DNA of 64,000 nucleotides from Odobenus rosmarus divergens (taxonomy: Eukaryota; Chordata; Mammalia; Carnivora; Odobenidae), in assembly GCF_000321225.1 (NCBI RefSeq), contig NW_004450566.1:324097-388096 (forward strand), in the 5' to 3' direction. The notes under the pieces are model-generated. The model did not search any database and was not told the DNA's origin. It saw nothing but the letters and a program-made list of their open reading frames with translations. The position numbers and the translations under genes were made by a program. Shown one piece after another: positions 11,573-23,085 of this stretch. Within the stretch, counting starts at the first letter, position 1; each line of letters starts with the position of its first letter.

Positions 11573-11597
11573 ATTTATTTTAAAGAATTAGATTGTG

Positions 11598-11793
11598 AGG
11601 GTGCCTGGGTGGCTCAGTTGGTTGTGTCTAACTCTTGATTTTGGCTCAAGTCATGATCTCATAGTTGGGAGATAGAGCCCCGCACTGCGCTCTGTGGTGG
11701 GTGTGGAGCCTGCTTAAGATTCTCTCTCTTCCTCTCCCTCTGCCCTTCCCCACTCTCTCCCTCTCTTAAAAAATTAATTAATTAATTTAAAAA
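11598..11793 (+). mobile_element. CAN-SINE inside MLT2-like LTR
   Basis: It starts GGGTGCCTGGGTGGCTCAGT and ends in a TTAATTAATTAATTTAA-type tail. Target-site duplication: AAAGAATTAGATTGTG (11582-11597) against AAAGAGTTAGATTGTG (11794-11809), one mismatch. Confidence 0.93.
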
Positions 11794-12013
11794 AAAGAGT
11801 TAGATTGTGGAGGGTGGCAAGTCCAAAATATTCAGGTTGGCTGGAGACAGGGAAGAGTTGTTGTTGCAGCTTGAGTCTGAAGGTGGTCTGTAGGCTGCCT
11901 TCCCTCTTGCTTGTGGGGAGGTCAGTCCTTTTTCTGTTAAGGCCTTTAGCTAATTGGATGAGACACATTCACATTGTGAAGAGTAATCTGCTTTGCTCAA
12001 AATATCCCGATTT

Positions 12014-12210
12014 ATTTATTTATTTATTTTTAAAGATTTTATTGATTTATTTGAGAGACAGAGAGAGAGCGCATGAGAGGGGGGAGGGTCAGAGGGAGAA
12101 GCGGACTCCCTGCCGAGCAGGGAGCCCGATGCGGGACTTGATCCCGGGACTCCACGATCATGACCTGAGCTGAAGGCAGTTGCTTAACCGACTGAGCCAC
12201 CCAGGTGCCC
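12014..12210 (-). mobile_element. CAN-SINE inside MLT2-like LTR
   Basis: The left end is TTTATTTATTTTTAAAGATTTT and the right end AACCGACTGAGCCACCCAGG. Flanks CAAAATATCCCGATTTA and CAAAATACCCAATTTA are an imperfect duplication. The body is close to consensus (GGGAGCCCGATGCGGGACTT). Confidence 0.92.
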
Positions 12211-12335
12211 CAAAATACCCAATTTAAATGTTAATCTCATCTAAAACATATCTTCACAGCAATGCCCAGACTAGTGTTTGACCAAATGCCTTGGTACTAT
12301 GGTCTAGCCATTGACACATAAAATCAACTGTCACA

Positions 12336-12778
12336 GGTACTATGAATCTTACAAAGGAGAGTAATATATTGTCTTCAATCAATATGTGTTTAATTAGAGA
12401 GATACATGAATCCATCAATCAGTCAATAACTATACATTGAGTCACGAGCCTTGTGATGAGTTTTATATCACCTATAAACAAAGAGCTTGGGGAATCTAGA
12501 GGAAATAATGAGTAATCCTGACTGGGGGTAGTGAGAAAGGCTTTGTAACAGGGGTGCAATTTGTAGTGGATGTTGAAAGCTTCGTAGAATTTTTCTAAAT
12601 GGAAAGGGTAAGGGCTGGGGGAGAGGAAAGCATCCTATTCCAGTAAAAGCAGGATTTAGTCATAAGCTTATATATTCTTTAAAATTTTATCAAGTGCAAT
12701 TTCCATGCTTTACTGTTCTGGGTGCTGATGGAATGCAAGGAGGATGTATCTCTGCTCAGAAGGAATAATGATAATGGT
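12336..12778. other. Non-coding stretch with an unclassified old repeat
   Basis: From about 12480 the text (GTGAGAAAGGCTTTGTAACA, then TTGAAAGCTTCGTAGAA) resembles an old dispersed mammalian repeat, also seen near 13700-15090 and 31880-32340. I cannot name its class. Confidence 0.3.
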
Positions 12779-12865
12779 CACTATTTGTTGATGCTGCTTG
12801 CCATAGGTCAGGTACCTTGCCAGGTGTTTACACCCATCATCTCAATTATTGTTTTACTACCTGTA
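12779..12865 (-). mobile_element. MIR fragment
   Basis: CACTATTTGTTGATGCTGCT, CCAGGTGTTTACACCCATCATCTCAATT and TACCTGTAGG follow the reverse complement of the MIR 3' half. The other half may be at 13185-13292, separated by 320 bp of unrelated sequence. Confidence 0.55.
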
Positions 12866-13184
12866 GGAAAGGTTCCCAGTGGTGAAGCTCAACCAGTACA
12901 CTATGATATCAGTGGACTGTGAAGGGTCTAATGAGCACACTCCTGGGGCATAGGAAGGACCAGGAAGTTGGTCAGGCAGGGAGGTTGGGGCTGAAGGACA
13001 CAGCTTGTTCATTGCTAGGTTGGACCTGGAGAAGGCAAGACTTGAGCCCAGCATTAGCTCACACCATAGATGATTCTGTAGCTGTTCTGGTATAGATGGA
13101 AGCTTGTGTGACAGTACCTAGGAGAATGAAATCTATAATAATTGTGTCTTTGATTCTTTGCTAAATTTGCTTTTACCAAAGTAA

Positions 13185-13292
13185 TCATTCTCATTATCCC
13201 CAGGAAACTGAGAATTAGAGAGGTTAAGGGAATTTTTTTCACTGCTTGACGTCAGAACTTGTGTTCTTTCTACTAAGCCCACACTGCTTTAA
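13185..13292 (-). mobile_element. MIR fragment
   Basis: CATTATCCCCAGGAAACTGAG, AGAGAGGTTAAGGGAAT and GTTCTTTCTACTAAGCCCAC follow the reverse complement of MIR from its middle to its tRNA-derived head. Confidence 0.6.
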
Positions 13293-13319
13293 CTCCTAGG
13301 CTAATGCGCAAATGGTGAT

Positions 13320-13684
13320 TGCTATGGTTTGAATGTTTGTGTTCCCCCACCCCCAAATTCATATGTTGAAGTCCTAATACCCAATATGATGTGTTAGTAG
13401 GAGATGAGGCTTTTGGGAAGTAATTATGTCATGAGGGTGGAGCCTTTCTTGAATGGAATGGAGCTATGTTATAAAAGAGACTCCACAGAGTTCCCTCAGC
13501 CCTTCCACCATTTGAGGACACAACAAAAAGTCTGCAACCTGGGAGAAGGCCCACACCCAACCATGCTGACACCCTGATCTCCGACTTTTAGCCTCCAAAA
13601 CTATGAGAAATTAATTTCTATTATTTATAAGCTACCCAATCTGTGATTTTATTTTTTTAAGCATCAGCCTGACAGACTAAGATA
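13320..13684 (+). mobile_element. ERVL-MaLR solo LTR (MST/MLT1 type)
   Basis: It begins TGCTATGGTTTGAATGTTTG and ends near CAGCCTGACAGACTAAG. The 5-bp flanks GTGAT (13315-13319 and 13685-13689) are identical, as expected for retroviral integration. At 365 bp it is a complete solo LTR. Confidence 0.88.
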
Positions 13685-13689
13685 GTGAT

Positions 13690-15094
13690 TTAAGCAAATG
13701 ACTCCAAAGAAGTGGGGTCAGTGCTATAATTGTGGTATGTTTAAGGCACAGTTAGTGGAGTGATGAGTTCCATGGGAGATATGATCAAAGGTATATACAT
13801 TGCAAGATGTGCTAAAGCAAGTGGCCTGGGGAGCCTAGGCAGATGATGCAGCTAGAACCAAGATGGATGCAATGGGAATGGAAAGGAGAGACTTAACATT
13901 AGAATATTTCTGTATATCCAGAAGACAAAACTTAGTAACTGATTAAAGAAACTGGGGCAACTTAGGTGTCAAGGTGCTAGTTGCTAGAAAAGAAACACCC
14001 TCAGCTAATGAAGTAGAAAAAGGATTATGGAAGGGTATTTCCCAGGTCACAGATTTCCAGGAAATCTGTAGAGTTAGGCCTGGGAGCCATGCAGCCAGGA
14101 ACTATGTTCACACCATACCCTGGGGCTTCTATGGTGAAAAGTCCACTGTTGGCACCACTGGACACTGCATATCATACCACAGGTGACCACTGATGCTGGA
14201 CATGGAATACCAGAACCTCCACCAGTGCTTGCCCCAAACTGCACACCTCTACGTCTGACCTCATGAAAGTGCATACAGCTCTGGCTTCCTCACTATACCC
14301 TAGCTGCAAGGGAAGCTAGGAAAGAGAGGTTCTAGCTTCCATTTTGGACAGTTTGAGGAATTTCTCAAACGTAGAATAGACATTCATGAGAATGCTGGTG
14401 ACCACAAACATGCCTACTCCAGGTGGTGAACGAGAAGGAGTAATCAAAACTGATTCCAAGGTTTCTCATTTAGCAAATGGATGCTTAGAGATGTTACAAA
14501 CAAGATAAGGAAAATGGGAGGATGAATAGATTTGTGGGGCTAAAAAAATTAGTTTGTTTCTGAATACATTGGATTTAAGATATCTGCAGCACACTAGTGT
14601 GAAGTCAGTTGTACAATACACAGTTAGAAATTTGTATCCTGGGGCGCCTAGGTGGCTCAGTTGGTTAAGCTTCTGCATTTTTCTCAGGTCATGATCCCAG
14701 GGTCCTGGGTTCGAGCCCCACATCAGGCTCCCTGCTCTGCTTTTCCCTCTCTCTCTCTCTCTCTGCCGCCTCCCCCCGGTTGGGATCTCTCTCTCTCTCT
14801 CTGTGTCAAATAAATAAACTCTTAAAAAAAAAAGAAATTTGTATCCCAGGCTCAAGATGGCAGATAGGGCTAGAGACGTAGACTTGGGAACCAATATAGA
14901 GATGAGAATAGATAAGATTGATCAGGCTATGTAACCCTGATGAATGTTGCCTCAGAAGTGCAGATAGAAGAGAAGAATCAACGATGTAAGGATTTCGAGG
15001 GGAACAAATTGAGGGTAGAATGTGAAGAGATGGTGATCAAGACAGTGAAATGCTGCAGAGAAATGTGTGTGAGGGCTAAGGGTCACTGAGTTTC
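13690..15094. other. Unclassified old dispersed repeat with an inserted SINE
   Basis: Segments such as GATGCAATGGGAATGGAAAGG, ATTCCAAGGTTTCTCATTTAG and the text after 14900 have the character of a long mammalian interspersed repeat that I cannot place. Open frames within it are short and unsupported. A CAN-SINE interrupts it at 14641-14832. Confidence 0.3.
14641..14832 (+). mobile_element. CAN-SINE with perfect target-site duplication
   Basis: It starts GGCGCCTAGGTGGCTCAGTT and ends AAATAAATAAACTC then A10. The duplication AGAAATTTGTATCC is identical on both sides (14626-14639, 14833-14846). Two separate CT runs flank a GCCGCCTCCCCCCGG insert. Confidence 0.95.
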
Positions 15095-15224
15095 TTAGAA
15101 AGAAACTAGCACCTTGATCTTGGACTTCCCAGACTCCAGAACTGTGAGAGAGAAATTCCTGTTGTTGAAGCCACAGAGTCTATGGTATTTTGTTATGACA
15201 GTCTGGGCTGACAAATACAAATAG
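15095..15224 (+). mobile_element. MaLR LTR 3' fragment
   Basis: CACCTTGATCTTGGACTTCC, CCAGAACTGTGAGAGAGAAA and TATGGTATTTTGTTATGACA match the last third of the MST/MLT1 LTR. The 5' part is missing. Confidence 0.75.
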
Positions 15225-15984
15225 TTTTTGTTGCCTTCTACCAAAGAATTGACTACTGTACAAGATGATTAGTAAGAAGATGTATTTTAGCTTTTAGTAT
15301 CTTGGTTCTGACAGGAGGAAGAAAGAAGGACAAAGGTCAAACAAGCAAGTTTAGTGACTTACTATCATCTCTTGGGGAAAAATTTTGTGAATAAGGAGGA
15401 AGTTGAAACTATTTCATAGAGTGGGATTTGGGAATTATTTATGGATGATACTTATTCTGACTTTCCTAATGTCTTGTTTGCATATTCCTCATTCCTAACT
15501 TGATCGTGCTTTAGGTCTACATTGTGATAAGCCAGTGCTGAGTTAGAAAATAAATTGGTCCTGGATAACTTCTCTTTCAGGTTGCCGAACGGGTGTAATG
15601 AAAGCTAATCCCTAGAAACTGGTCTGCCAGGAAGAAAAGCTGCACTGAAATGGGCACCTAATTTTTATTTGCTTTGGTCTTAAAGAATGTAAGAAATTCC
15701 TACTTCAGGAATTTATTCACTGGCTCCCAGTCACCTCTTCCTAACATAGATTCATCTTTTATTTTTAGAGCTTTGTTTTGATCTATATGTCTTTTGGCTC
15801 TGAATAGTGCATTCCATGAGATGATTCAGTTCTGAGAAATCAAGCCAGGTAAAGATAAAATATAAGGCTTCACTATCTTTTCAATACTTTTCATCTGCTT
15901 TTAAGGATGTATACCTTTCCACCAGTATTTCTTGGCACCATCTATATTTTTTCCTATCAGTTACAAAGCATTTTGAGTTTGATG
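15225..15984. other. Unique non-coding stretch
   Basis: No repeat or gene recognised. Confidence 0.4.
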
Positions 15985-16142
15985 GCATCTTAGCAATCAT
16001 GCAGTTCGTGCTTCTTATCTTACAGATGAGGAAACAGAGGCCTATAGAAGTAACTGGATTGTCAATGATTATGTGATTAGTAACTGAATAGGGACTTGAA
16101 CACACTTTTTCAGATTCCCAGTTCACCGTGCATTCTACTTCC
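15985..16142 (-). mobile_element. MIR
   Basis: CTTACAGATGAGGAAACAGAGG followed by a degraded GACTTGAACAC stretch and GTGCATTCTACTT follow the reverse complement of the MIR central and head regions. Confidence 0.7.
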
Positions 16143-17440
16143 ATAAACTGCCAACTAATTGACTAACCGAAGATAATAAAAACAATTCCCATTTAACCTG
16201 AACTAAAGAAAAATGTGGAAAAGAAAAAAAATAGAAAGTTTTCGGAGTATTGAATTTCACTGAGCAAAGGGGGAAGATTTTGAGCCATGTGGAAGAAAGA
16301 GGCAGGGAAGTAGCGCTTTTAGGAAGGATTGTTTTTAAGCCTACTGTCAAATTGCTTTATTCTCTGGGCAAGTGTCTGCATGTTTATTTCCACAGGTTAA
16401 ATGATTCCTTTAAGGTGAATTAAACACTGTCTCATTTCCTTGTGAATTAAAGTTTTTTAAAAGAATTTTTTTCCCTTGGGAATTTGTCACATTAAATCCA
16501 CTTGGTTTGTGCATCTATGTCGAAAACAGACTAGGGGAACTGGGACTTCATCTTATTTCTCTAATTGGCTTCTGTGCCTTCCTGTCATGTGAGAATTGAA
16601 TGTTGTTTGGATACCCCTCTCCTTTTTCAGCTCTAGAGTGAATATCCAGTGTCTGCTTGGGAGTTTGTCTCTTTTGGGACAACCACGCCCTAGGTCAGGA
16701 TAGTTTGTTTTCAGTATAGGGCCAGCTGTTCCAGGATTACTTTTTCAGGGTTGGAAACCTCCAGTTTGGACCTTGAGGCAAGAGGCTGAGAATAAAAATG
16801 TAAAGAAAAAGGTCAAATAACATTTTGTCAGATTGTTGACTTTCTGTTTGGAACCGAATCTGTCTTTAGTGTTCTCTAGTATCCCTGCTCTAGACATACT
16901 GCTCTAAAGAACATATGATGACAAGTCATCAATATTAAGTGAAAACATACCCCTCTTCTTTCCTCTAGGCAACAAAAGCAAATACTAAGGCTAGAACAGT
17001 GAAATTTATAATTTTCTACCTGAATAAAGAAGTATTTCTTGATAACACTAAGGGCTTGGGTTCTGGGCCTGGACTCCCAAGTCCCTCTGTGTATAAATAA
17101 AAGGCAATGATCAAAGCAGACATTTTAGTGAGGCAGACAACTTGAGAGCCATCCTTACCATAATGGGCTACTGAAGTTGAGTAATTAGTAGCTACAGAAT
17201 TTAAAGGAGAGTTTTAGGAAGTTAGTCTCTGTAGCTGAAAGCATATGCCATGTCATAAGAATTTGTTATGTCACAAGAATGTTCACTGAATTCTTTAAAA
17301 CAAGAAAAAAGTAATAAATATCACGTTCAGTAATTAAAATTTGTATTTCATAAAGTTGCTATTTTTTCTCTTGTATTTAGATTGCACTTATAAACCTCTA
17401 AATCCTAAATCCCTGTGATTTTTAATAAAGGTCAACAACA
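16143..17440. other. Unique non-coding stretch
   Basis: Free of recognisable repeats for about 1.3 kb, which is long for this window. A small local direct repeat (GCCATGTCATAAGAATTTG then TTATGTCACAAGAATG, about 17247-17282) is present. No coding potential seen. Confidence 0.4.
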
Positions 17441-18340
17441 ACATAAATAAACATTTAAAAACAATTCATAATCCTATTTCCCATACAATGATACATATTT
17501 TTGCATAGTAATTTCTAATTCTTTTCATAGGTCTATGTGTTCTATAATATTTATAATCATAGTATTTTAGATTACACTTTTCTTCATGAAACATTCTACA
17601 TGTCTGTCAACATTAAAAATTCCCATGTTTTTTATTTTTGTTTTTTAAAGATTTATTTATTTATCTTAGAATGAGAAAGAGTGAGTGAGGAGCAGAGGGA
17701 GAGGGAGAAAATCCCAAGCAGACTCCTTGCTGAGAATGGAGCCTGACGTGGGGCGTGGGGCTTGATCTCATGACCCTGAGTTCATGACCTGAGCCAAAAC
17801 CAAAAGTCGGATGCTTAACTGACTGAGCCACCCAGGAGCCGCAAAATTTCCCATGTTTTTATATTGTATTAACAATTGCTATTTTAAATGATTGCATAAC
17901 ATTTTATATTATTTATCTTAATATGCTAATTTCTACTATTGGCCACTTAGATTTCAACTTTTATTAAATTATATTATAGAGATATAGATGCATATTATAG
18001 ATAACATTCTTTTGAGCATCTTCATGTCTATAACTTTATTTTATTAGTATTCAGTTGAATTATTTTCTCATAATTAAATTCCACCAAATGGTATAAAGGT
18101 TAAAGGTTATAGACATCTTTATGGTTCTTGCTGTATATCTATATGTCGCATTCTGAAGTGTTTATGTAATATGATGTATGACTTCTGCATTGTACTATCA
18201 TTTGCTTGTTTTAATTTGCATTTCTTTGAATATAACTGGAATGAGCATTTTCCATTGTGGACTTTATTTATTTTACTAGTTGTATTTATTTGGATATTAA
18301 TTGTCTATGACAGTTTTACAACTTATTTTTTTCTGTTTAA
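17441..18340 (-). mobile_element. Old L1/HAL1-like fragment split by a SINE
   Basis: CCCATACAATGATACATATTTT, then after the SINE TTGGCCACTTAGATTTCAAC, ATTCCACCAAATGG and AATTTGCATTTCTTTGAATAT have the antisense signature of a decayed L1 ORF2 C-terminal/3' region. Family assignment is uncertain. Confidence 0.45.
17634..17842 (-). mobile_element. CAN-SINE
   Basis: The left end is TTTAAAGATTTATTTATTTA and the right end AACTGACTGAGCCACCCAGG. Duplication: AAAATTCCCATGTTTTTT (17616-17633) against AAAATTTCCCATGTTTTT. The interior carries a GGGGCGTGGGGCTTGATCTC form, an older subtype than copies with CATCGGG. Confidence 0.93.
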
Positions 18341-18504
18341 TAATTTCTCTGAGGAACAGTACACTTTGACTTCTGGACACTTGACCGTCTATTCTAAAGT
18401 GATCTTTTGGCCAAGAACATTAGTATAGTTTTTTCTTAGGTGAGATTTGTGTGAAACCAACTCACTACATTTTAGTTAAAATAACTATTTGTACCATGAG
18501 GAGA

Positions 18505-18730
18505 CTATGCCACCTTGCCACTGTGTCCTCACATGGCAGAGAGAGATCAAGGGAGCTCTCTGATGTCTCTTCTTGTAAGGGCATTAATCCCATGATAGGG
18601 CACTACACTTTTGAACTCTTCTAACCCTCATAACCTCCCAAAGACCCCATCTCCAAATACCAGCACACTGGAGGTTAGGGCTTCAACATATGAATTTTGG
18701 GGGGTACACAAAAATTCAGCCCTTAAAACT
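18505..18730 (-). mobile_element. MaLR LTR fragment
   Basis: CACTGTGTCCTCACATGGCAG, GATGTCTCTTCTTGTAAGGG, CCCCATCTCCAAATACCAGC and CTTCAACATATGAATTTTGG are the antisense 5' half of an MST/MLT1 LTR. The remainder is missing. Confidence 0.8.
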
Positions 18731-19480
18731 GCCCTTCTCCCTCAGGTCACTCCAGCTTCTATCCAAGTATACACCCTCCTAATTAAGATGAGCTTGGTGA
18801 GTGTTAAAGACAGAGGTAAAATTTCATGAACACCTGATTGAGCTTTTAAAAAAATCTAATCAGTAGATAAGGAACACAATGAAACAAAGAAAGTATGGAA
18901 AGAAAGTAGTTGTACAGTTTATATCAGGGCCATTCACTAAGTATGATTTGTCTTGTGGGTATTTATGGTGGCATGTGGTATGCATTGAGATTTAAGAAGC
19001 CATTTGGAAAAGTATTTTTATGTCTTGTAACTCATGAATTCTGAATTTTGAGTCCCTGTCTTGAACGATAGGGATGGAGCTTCTTAAGGCAGGGATTTTA
19101 GCAGCCCCGGGAATTACCAATTTGGTACCTTCTCTGCCCCCTCCCCCAACCACCCTTCCCTTCCTTTCATTCCCTACCTACATGTCTCTACCTAAGCTCC
19201 CACATACCAACAGGCATCAGGCTGGTTACGTATCTGGCTAGTTCTTTATTTTCTTTTGTGACTCACAAATGAATCAATATCCTGGCAAGGAGTTAAGAAG
19301 GCTGGATTCTTCGAAGAGCATTTTGTAGGTAAATACAAATAAGATAACTTGAGTGTTTAAAAACACATTTAAGTAACTATGTTCTTTAATTACCTGGTTC
19401 TTAAGCTTGACTATTTATCTTAGGATTTAAATAAATCCCATCAGTTGATAATTTAAAAAACTTAACCACTTTGTAGAATC
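18731..19480. other. Unique non-coding stretch
   Basis: No repeat or gene recognised. Confidence 0.4.
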
Positions 19481-20000
19481 TGAGTAAGTATTCGTACATG
19501 TTAAAAAATGCAAACATCACAAAATGGTGTAGAATGAAAACTAAATTTCTTTCCCTCCCCACATTCCCAGGTCTTTTGTTTCTCTTTCCTCAGAGGCAGT
19601 CACTACCATTTCTTGCTAGTGCCCTGTAGAAACACTCCTTAGCTAATCAAACTTAAATACTATTTATACAACCCCCTTGTAAAAAACCCAAATATGAAAT
19701 ACTACATACACTTTGTTTTTATTATTATTATTATTATTTTTACTTTTAATTTTAATTTAACTGTGTCTTATTTCTTAGAGACTGGTCCATATCAGCATAT
19801 ATAGCTTTATCCCATTCTTTTTATTGACTGTATGATGAAGATATATGATAATTTATTAATTTAGCCCCATATTAGTAGGTGTTTAGGTTATTTCTAGTCT
19901 TTCAAAAAACAAAGCCCTCTCAGTGAGAAGCCTTGTGTATATGTATTTGTGCATTTGTGCCAGTATATTTGTAATATATTTGTAGGCTAAATAACAGCAT
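19481..20000 (-). mobile_element. Old L1 (L1M/HAL1) 3' region
   Basis: TTTCCTCAGAGGCAGTCACTACC, GAGACTGGTCCATATCAGCATA, CTTTTTATTGACTGTATGATG and AGGTGTTTAGGTTATTTCTAG follow the antisense order of an ancient L1 3' end. A (TTA)n microsatellite sits at about 19720-19738. Confidence 0.6.
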
Positions 20001-20009
20001 GAAGAAAAA

Positions 20010-20215
20010 TGTGGTATTATAGGGGTTAAAGCATGGATATTAGAGTTCAATATCTGCTACCTGCCTACCACTTAATAGACATATAAACTAACGACAAGTT
20101 ACTTAACTTTCTTTGCATTGGTTTCCTCATTTGTAAAATAAGTGTAAATGATAGTACATACCTTGGAGATGTAAATATTAAGGGAGCTAATACAAGTACA
20201 GCATTATTAGAGACT
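20010..20215 (+). mobile_element. MIR
   Basis: GGGGTTAAAGCATGGATATTAG, ACAAGTTACTTAACTTTC, GTTTCCTCATTTGTAAAATAAG and a GATAGTACATACCTTG segment match MIR from head to core in order. Confidence 0.8.
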
Positions 20216-21300
20216 TAGTGGAGAGTAACTTTTTTTTCCGTCCTTGATGAAGACCTCACAGCTAAGCTTGTTACAAGTAGTGATATACTTGATGCTTAAT
20301 TTTGGCCAAAGGAGGTATTTGGGAGGATACCCAAATGAGATGTCCTCCACCTCACCTCTGTGTTCTGTGGTGAGAGAAGAGTTTTCAAATATTAACTGAT
20401 AGCTTATTTGTACCCCAGACTCAGCTTCGGTGTTGCACTTTTTTTTGTTGCATTGAGGGAGGAATGACATAGTCTTTTCTTGCATTTTAAGTCTCAGAAG
20501 TCTGGGCCCTTCAGGGAATGAAAAAGGCAAGGTGCATAAATAAACCAATTGCCAGGAAAAGACATGCTGAGCAAGTAGAGTTTCCATGCTGCAGAAGAAA
20601 GTACCCCAGGGAACACAAGGGGTGAGTAGACAAGGTGGGCCTCTGACAAAGGGGTGAGGCTCCCTGGTCTTTTTCTGAGCTCAACACAGGGATAAGGAGA
20701 GTGACAGAAATCCCCCAGAGGTATGCAGAATCTGAGCACAGAGGGAGCCTAGGTTTTCTTTCCTGTGTAGAGCCAGAAGTGAGAAGAAGACAGAGTACAA
20801 ATGGCTGCACAGAGCACCCAGGTGGACAGGCCTGAGGAAACTTGCACAGGTTTCACAGAGCCTGCCATGGCATGGAGGCAGGGACAATATTCCCATTTTC
20901 TGAGAGGAGCATGGAAATGGTAAAAGACGGAGGATGGTCCTGCTGACTTTCCTGGGGCCCAGAGTACTGTGGGAGCCACAGAATGGACCCTTGTACCTTA
21001 AAGGGGCAAGGGAGTTAAAGAGAGTTGGGCTCCAAGGTGCTGTTAATAGGGAACATCAACAGAATCAGCAGAGATCCACAGGGACCAACTACTGAAGGCC
21101 AGATGGAGGACATCTTAGCTACCCACTCCCAGCCTGCCCCAGAGAAATGCATGAATCCCAATTCAACTGAGATCCAGTTTCCTGAGCCTGGAGAAATAGG
21201 AACTCCATGATAGAACTTAAGTTTGTTAGACTTCTTAAAAACTAAAAACTTAAATGCAGAAGGATTTTCAGCACTTCTAATATTTCTCTACTGCATCATA
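20216..21300. other. Unique, locally GC-richer stretch; no gene supported
   Basis: Between 20207 and 20979 the minus strand carries five overlapping open frames of 71 to 126 codons in different frames. None shows a domain, codon bias or a plausible splice pair, and overlapping frames of similar length suggest a run of low stop density rather than a gene. No repeat recognised. Confidence 0.4.
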
Positions 21301-21445
21301 AATAATTGATTCCTTATCTGCTTCTCTTGATCACAAGCTCTGTGAGGGAAAGCACTAAATCTTTCTTTTCTATTTTATTTGTTCCTGTACCTTGTAAACA
21401 TTCACACAGAGGAGGGGTGCAGTAAATTTTCTGAATGAGTAGATG
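21301..21445 (+). mobile_element. L2 3' end fragment
   Basis: GATCACAAGCTCTGTGAGGG, CACTAAATCTTTCTTTTCT and GTGCAGTAAATTTTCTGAATG follow the L2 3' end. Confidence 0.55.
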
Positions 21446-21454
21446 GACATTTAT

Positions 21455-21640
21455 TTGATGGCTATTCTGTGCCACAATCTATCCCAGGTTCTTTCGTAGC
21501 CCTGTGAACTAGGCACTATTATTGCCGTTTTGCAGTTGAGATTTACTAAAGCACAGGGAACAAATAGAACCCATTCGTGGGCAGTAGGAGGCAGATCTGC
21601 ATCCACACTCCAGGCCCTCTGACACCAGACTGTCTTCATA
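21455..21640 (-). mobile_element. MIR
   Basis: GGCTATTCTGTGCCACAATC, GGCACTATTATTGCCGTTTTG, and CCCTCTGACACCAGACTGTC are the antisense of MIR over most of its length. Confidence 0.7.
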
Positions 21641-22539
21641 AGTAAAAGTGATTCTTTTCTCTTATGGTTTACAAATTTCTTGCTTTACTACTTTCAAAAT
21701 AAAGAGCAGAATGCTCTGCTTATTTTACCTTTATTATTAATTACAAATTAGGAAAAAGTACCTGGTATAGTATGACTGTGATACCACAAGATCTCTGTAA
21801 AGCTTAATAGTCTTGCTAATACTGCCTTGTTTATTTATAAAAGAAGCATATCTTCTTTGTAGAAAATACATACAATCAGAAAGTATAAGAAGTTAAAATT
21901 CACTTATAATTCCTCTTCCTACAGATATCCACTATTAACTCTCAGTTGTATTTCACCCTTAAAGAAAATTAGAAAATCGATATCAATACTTTGTTCATAT
22001 ATCATTATATCATGAATAGTCTGTCTAGTAATAGGGTGTTTAGTGTTCATGGAACCAAATCTATGTAGATCATAGTGTTCACTGGGGGAAGTTATTGGAG
22101 TTATGACTTCAGAGGTGAAGTGAGACATTCAATATCCAAATTCTTGCTTTAAATAGTCTTCCAGAAAACTTTTAAAGATTTAAGGAAAGTAAAAATGCGT
22201 ATAGAATCCAACAAGACTATCATACTTTAATTGCAGTTTGAAGTTCCAAGAAGACAGTAAAATCACCTTAAGCTTGGTTTATGAATGGCCAAACAATCCT
22301 GCTGGAGAGAGGAGGGGGCCTCATGTCCGGGGGGGATTTGACTACATGACCCTAGTGTACCCTTTATATACGTGGACAGATTTGTCACTTCATCCGTTTT
22401 CTTAAACTAAAGAGAGAGGTTGGGAAGTCAGCCAGAAGCACAACAGTGATTGAGCAAGCATAGCAACATCCTCCCTCCCACTGCAGAGGTGGTAAACCCT
22501 GGGCTACAACAAGGAGTAAGAGGTTAGCACTAGATTTAC
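21641..22539. other. Unique stretch with a possible old L1 scrap
   Basis: At 21838-21960 (GTAGAAAATACATACAATCAG, then TAATTCCTCTTCCTACAGAT) there is weak resemblance to an ancient L1/HAL1 fragment. The rest is unrecognised. Confidence 0.3.
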
Positions 22540-22840
22540 CTTTCAAACTTTCTAGAAAATTAACATGTCTGTTTCAGGCCAATTAAAAAAGAAAGGCACC
22601 TCCTATCCAAAGTATTAGAATCTTCTCAATGGGAATGGAAACCACGGTAGAATTGTTCTGGCTTGTTTCCATGATGTTTAAGTAAGGAGGCCTGGAGGGC
22701 ACTCTAAATTGACTTGATGTTTTTAGGTTTTTGACATGTGGGGACTAATCTTGTTTCCATGTCAACGTACCCTGTCAGCTGCTGCAGATTAAAATATGAT
22801 TAGTCCTTCCCTTTAATTGGCCATGTAATAAACCCATCAT
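22540..22840. promoter_or_regulatory. Candidate conserved non-coding element
   Basis: This repeat-free stretch has many complex, non-degenerate words such as GGCCAATTAAAAAAG, CAGCTGCTGCAGATTAAAA and TTTAATTGGCCATG. GGCCAATTAAA near its start and TTTAATTGGCC near its end are inverse to each other. The E-box and homeodomain-like content resembles enhancers but is not proof. Inference from composition alone. Confidence 0.25.
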
Positions 22841-22849
22841 CTCAAAACC

Positions 22850-23085
22850 ATGGCTTGTGGTTCAAAGCACAGACTTGGAGCCACACTACTTGCTTTTGAA
22901 TCCTGATTCTGCTCTTTATGGGCTTTGAGACTTTGGGCAAACTATTAAAAATCTTTATGCCTCATTTTTTTCATATGTTCTTATCTCGGGGTTTTATAAA
23001 GGATTGAATGAGTTAGCATATGTAAAGCACCTCAAATAATGCCTGCTGCAGAGTAAGAACTATAAAGGTGTTAAATAAGAAGTAG
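22850..23085 (+). mobile_element. MIR
   Basis: GTTCAAAGCACAGACTTGGAG, GAATCCTGATTCTGCTC, GAGACTTTGGGCAAACTATT, GGATTGAATGAGTTAGCATA and GTAAAGCACCTC match the whole MIR in order. Confidence 0.85.

Larger units (their letters stand above)
11431..12335 (-). mobile_element. MLT2-like ERVL LTR split by two SINEs
   Basis: Left end TTAGCTAGGTTCTCAGAGAAACAG, then an AT-rich microsatellite, AGATTTATTTTAAAGAATTAG, GGCAAGTCCAAAATATTCAGG, GGCCTTTAGCTAATTGGATG and a right end near GACACATAAAATCAACTGTCACA. This is the reverse complement of an ERVL-class MLT2 LTR, about 450 bp after the SINEs are removed. The SINEs lie at 11598-11793 and 12014-12210. Confidence 0.65.

Noticed and set aside
11805..12173. 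122-codon plus-strand open frame
   Set aside because: It runs from LTR sequence into an antisense CAN-SINE; the product is a translation of repeats.
14466..14894. 142-codon minus-strand open frame
   Set aside because: Its middle is an antisense SINE (Arg/Glu-rich peptide from the GA repeat).
20207..20979. Cluster of five overlapping minus-strand open frames of 71-126 codons
   Set aside because: They overlap in different frames, contain no recognisable domain and show no splice or promoter context. Low stop density in slightly GC-richer DNA explains them.
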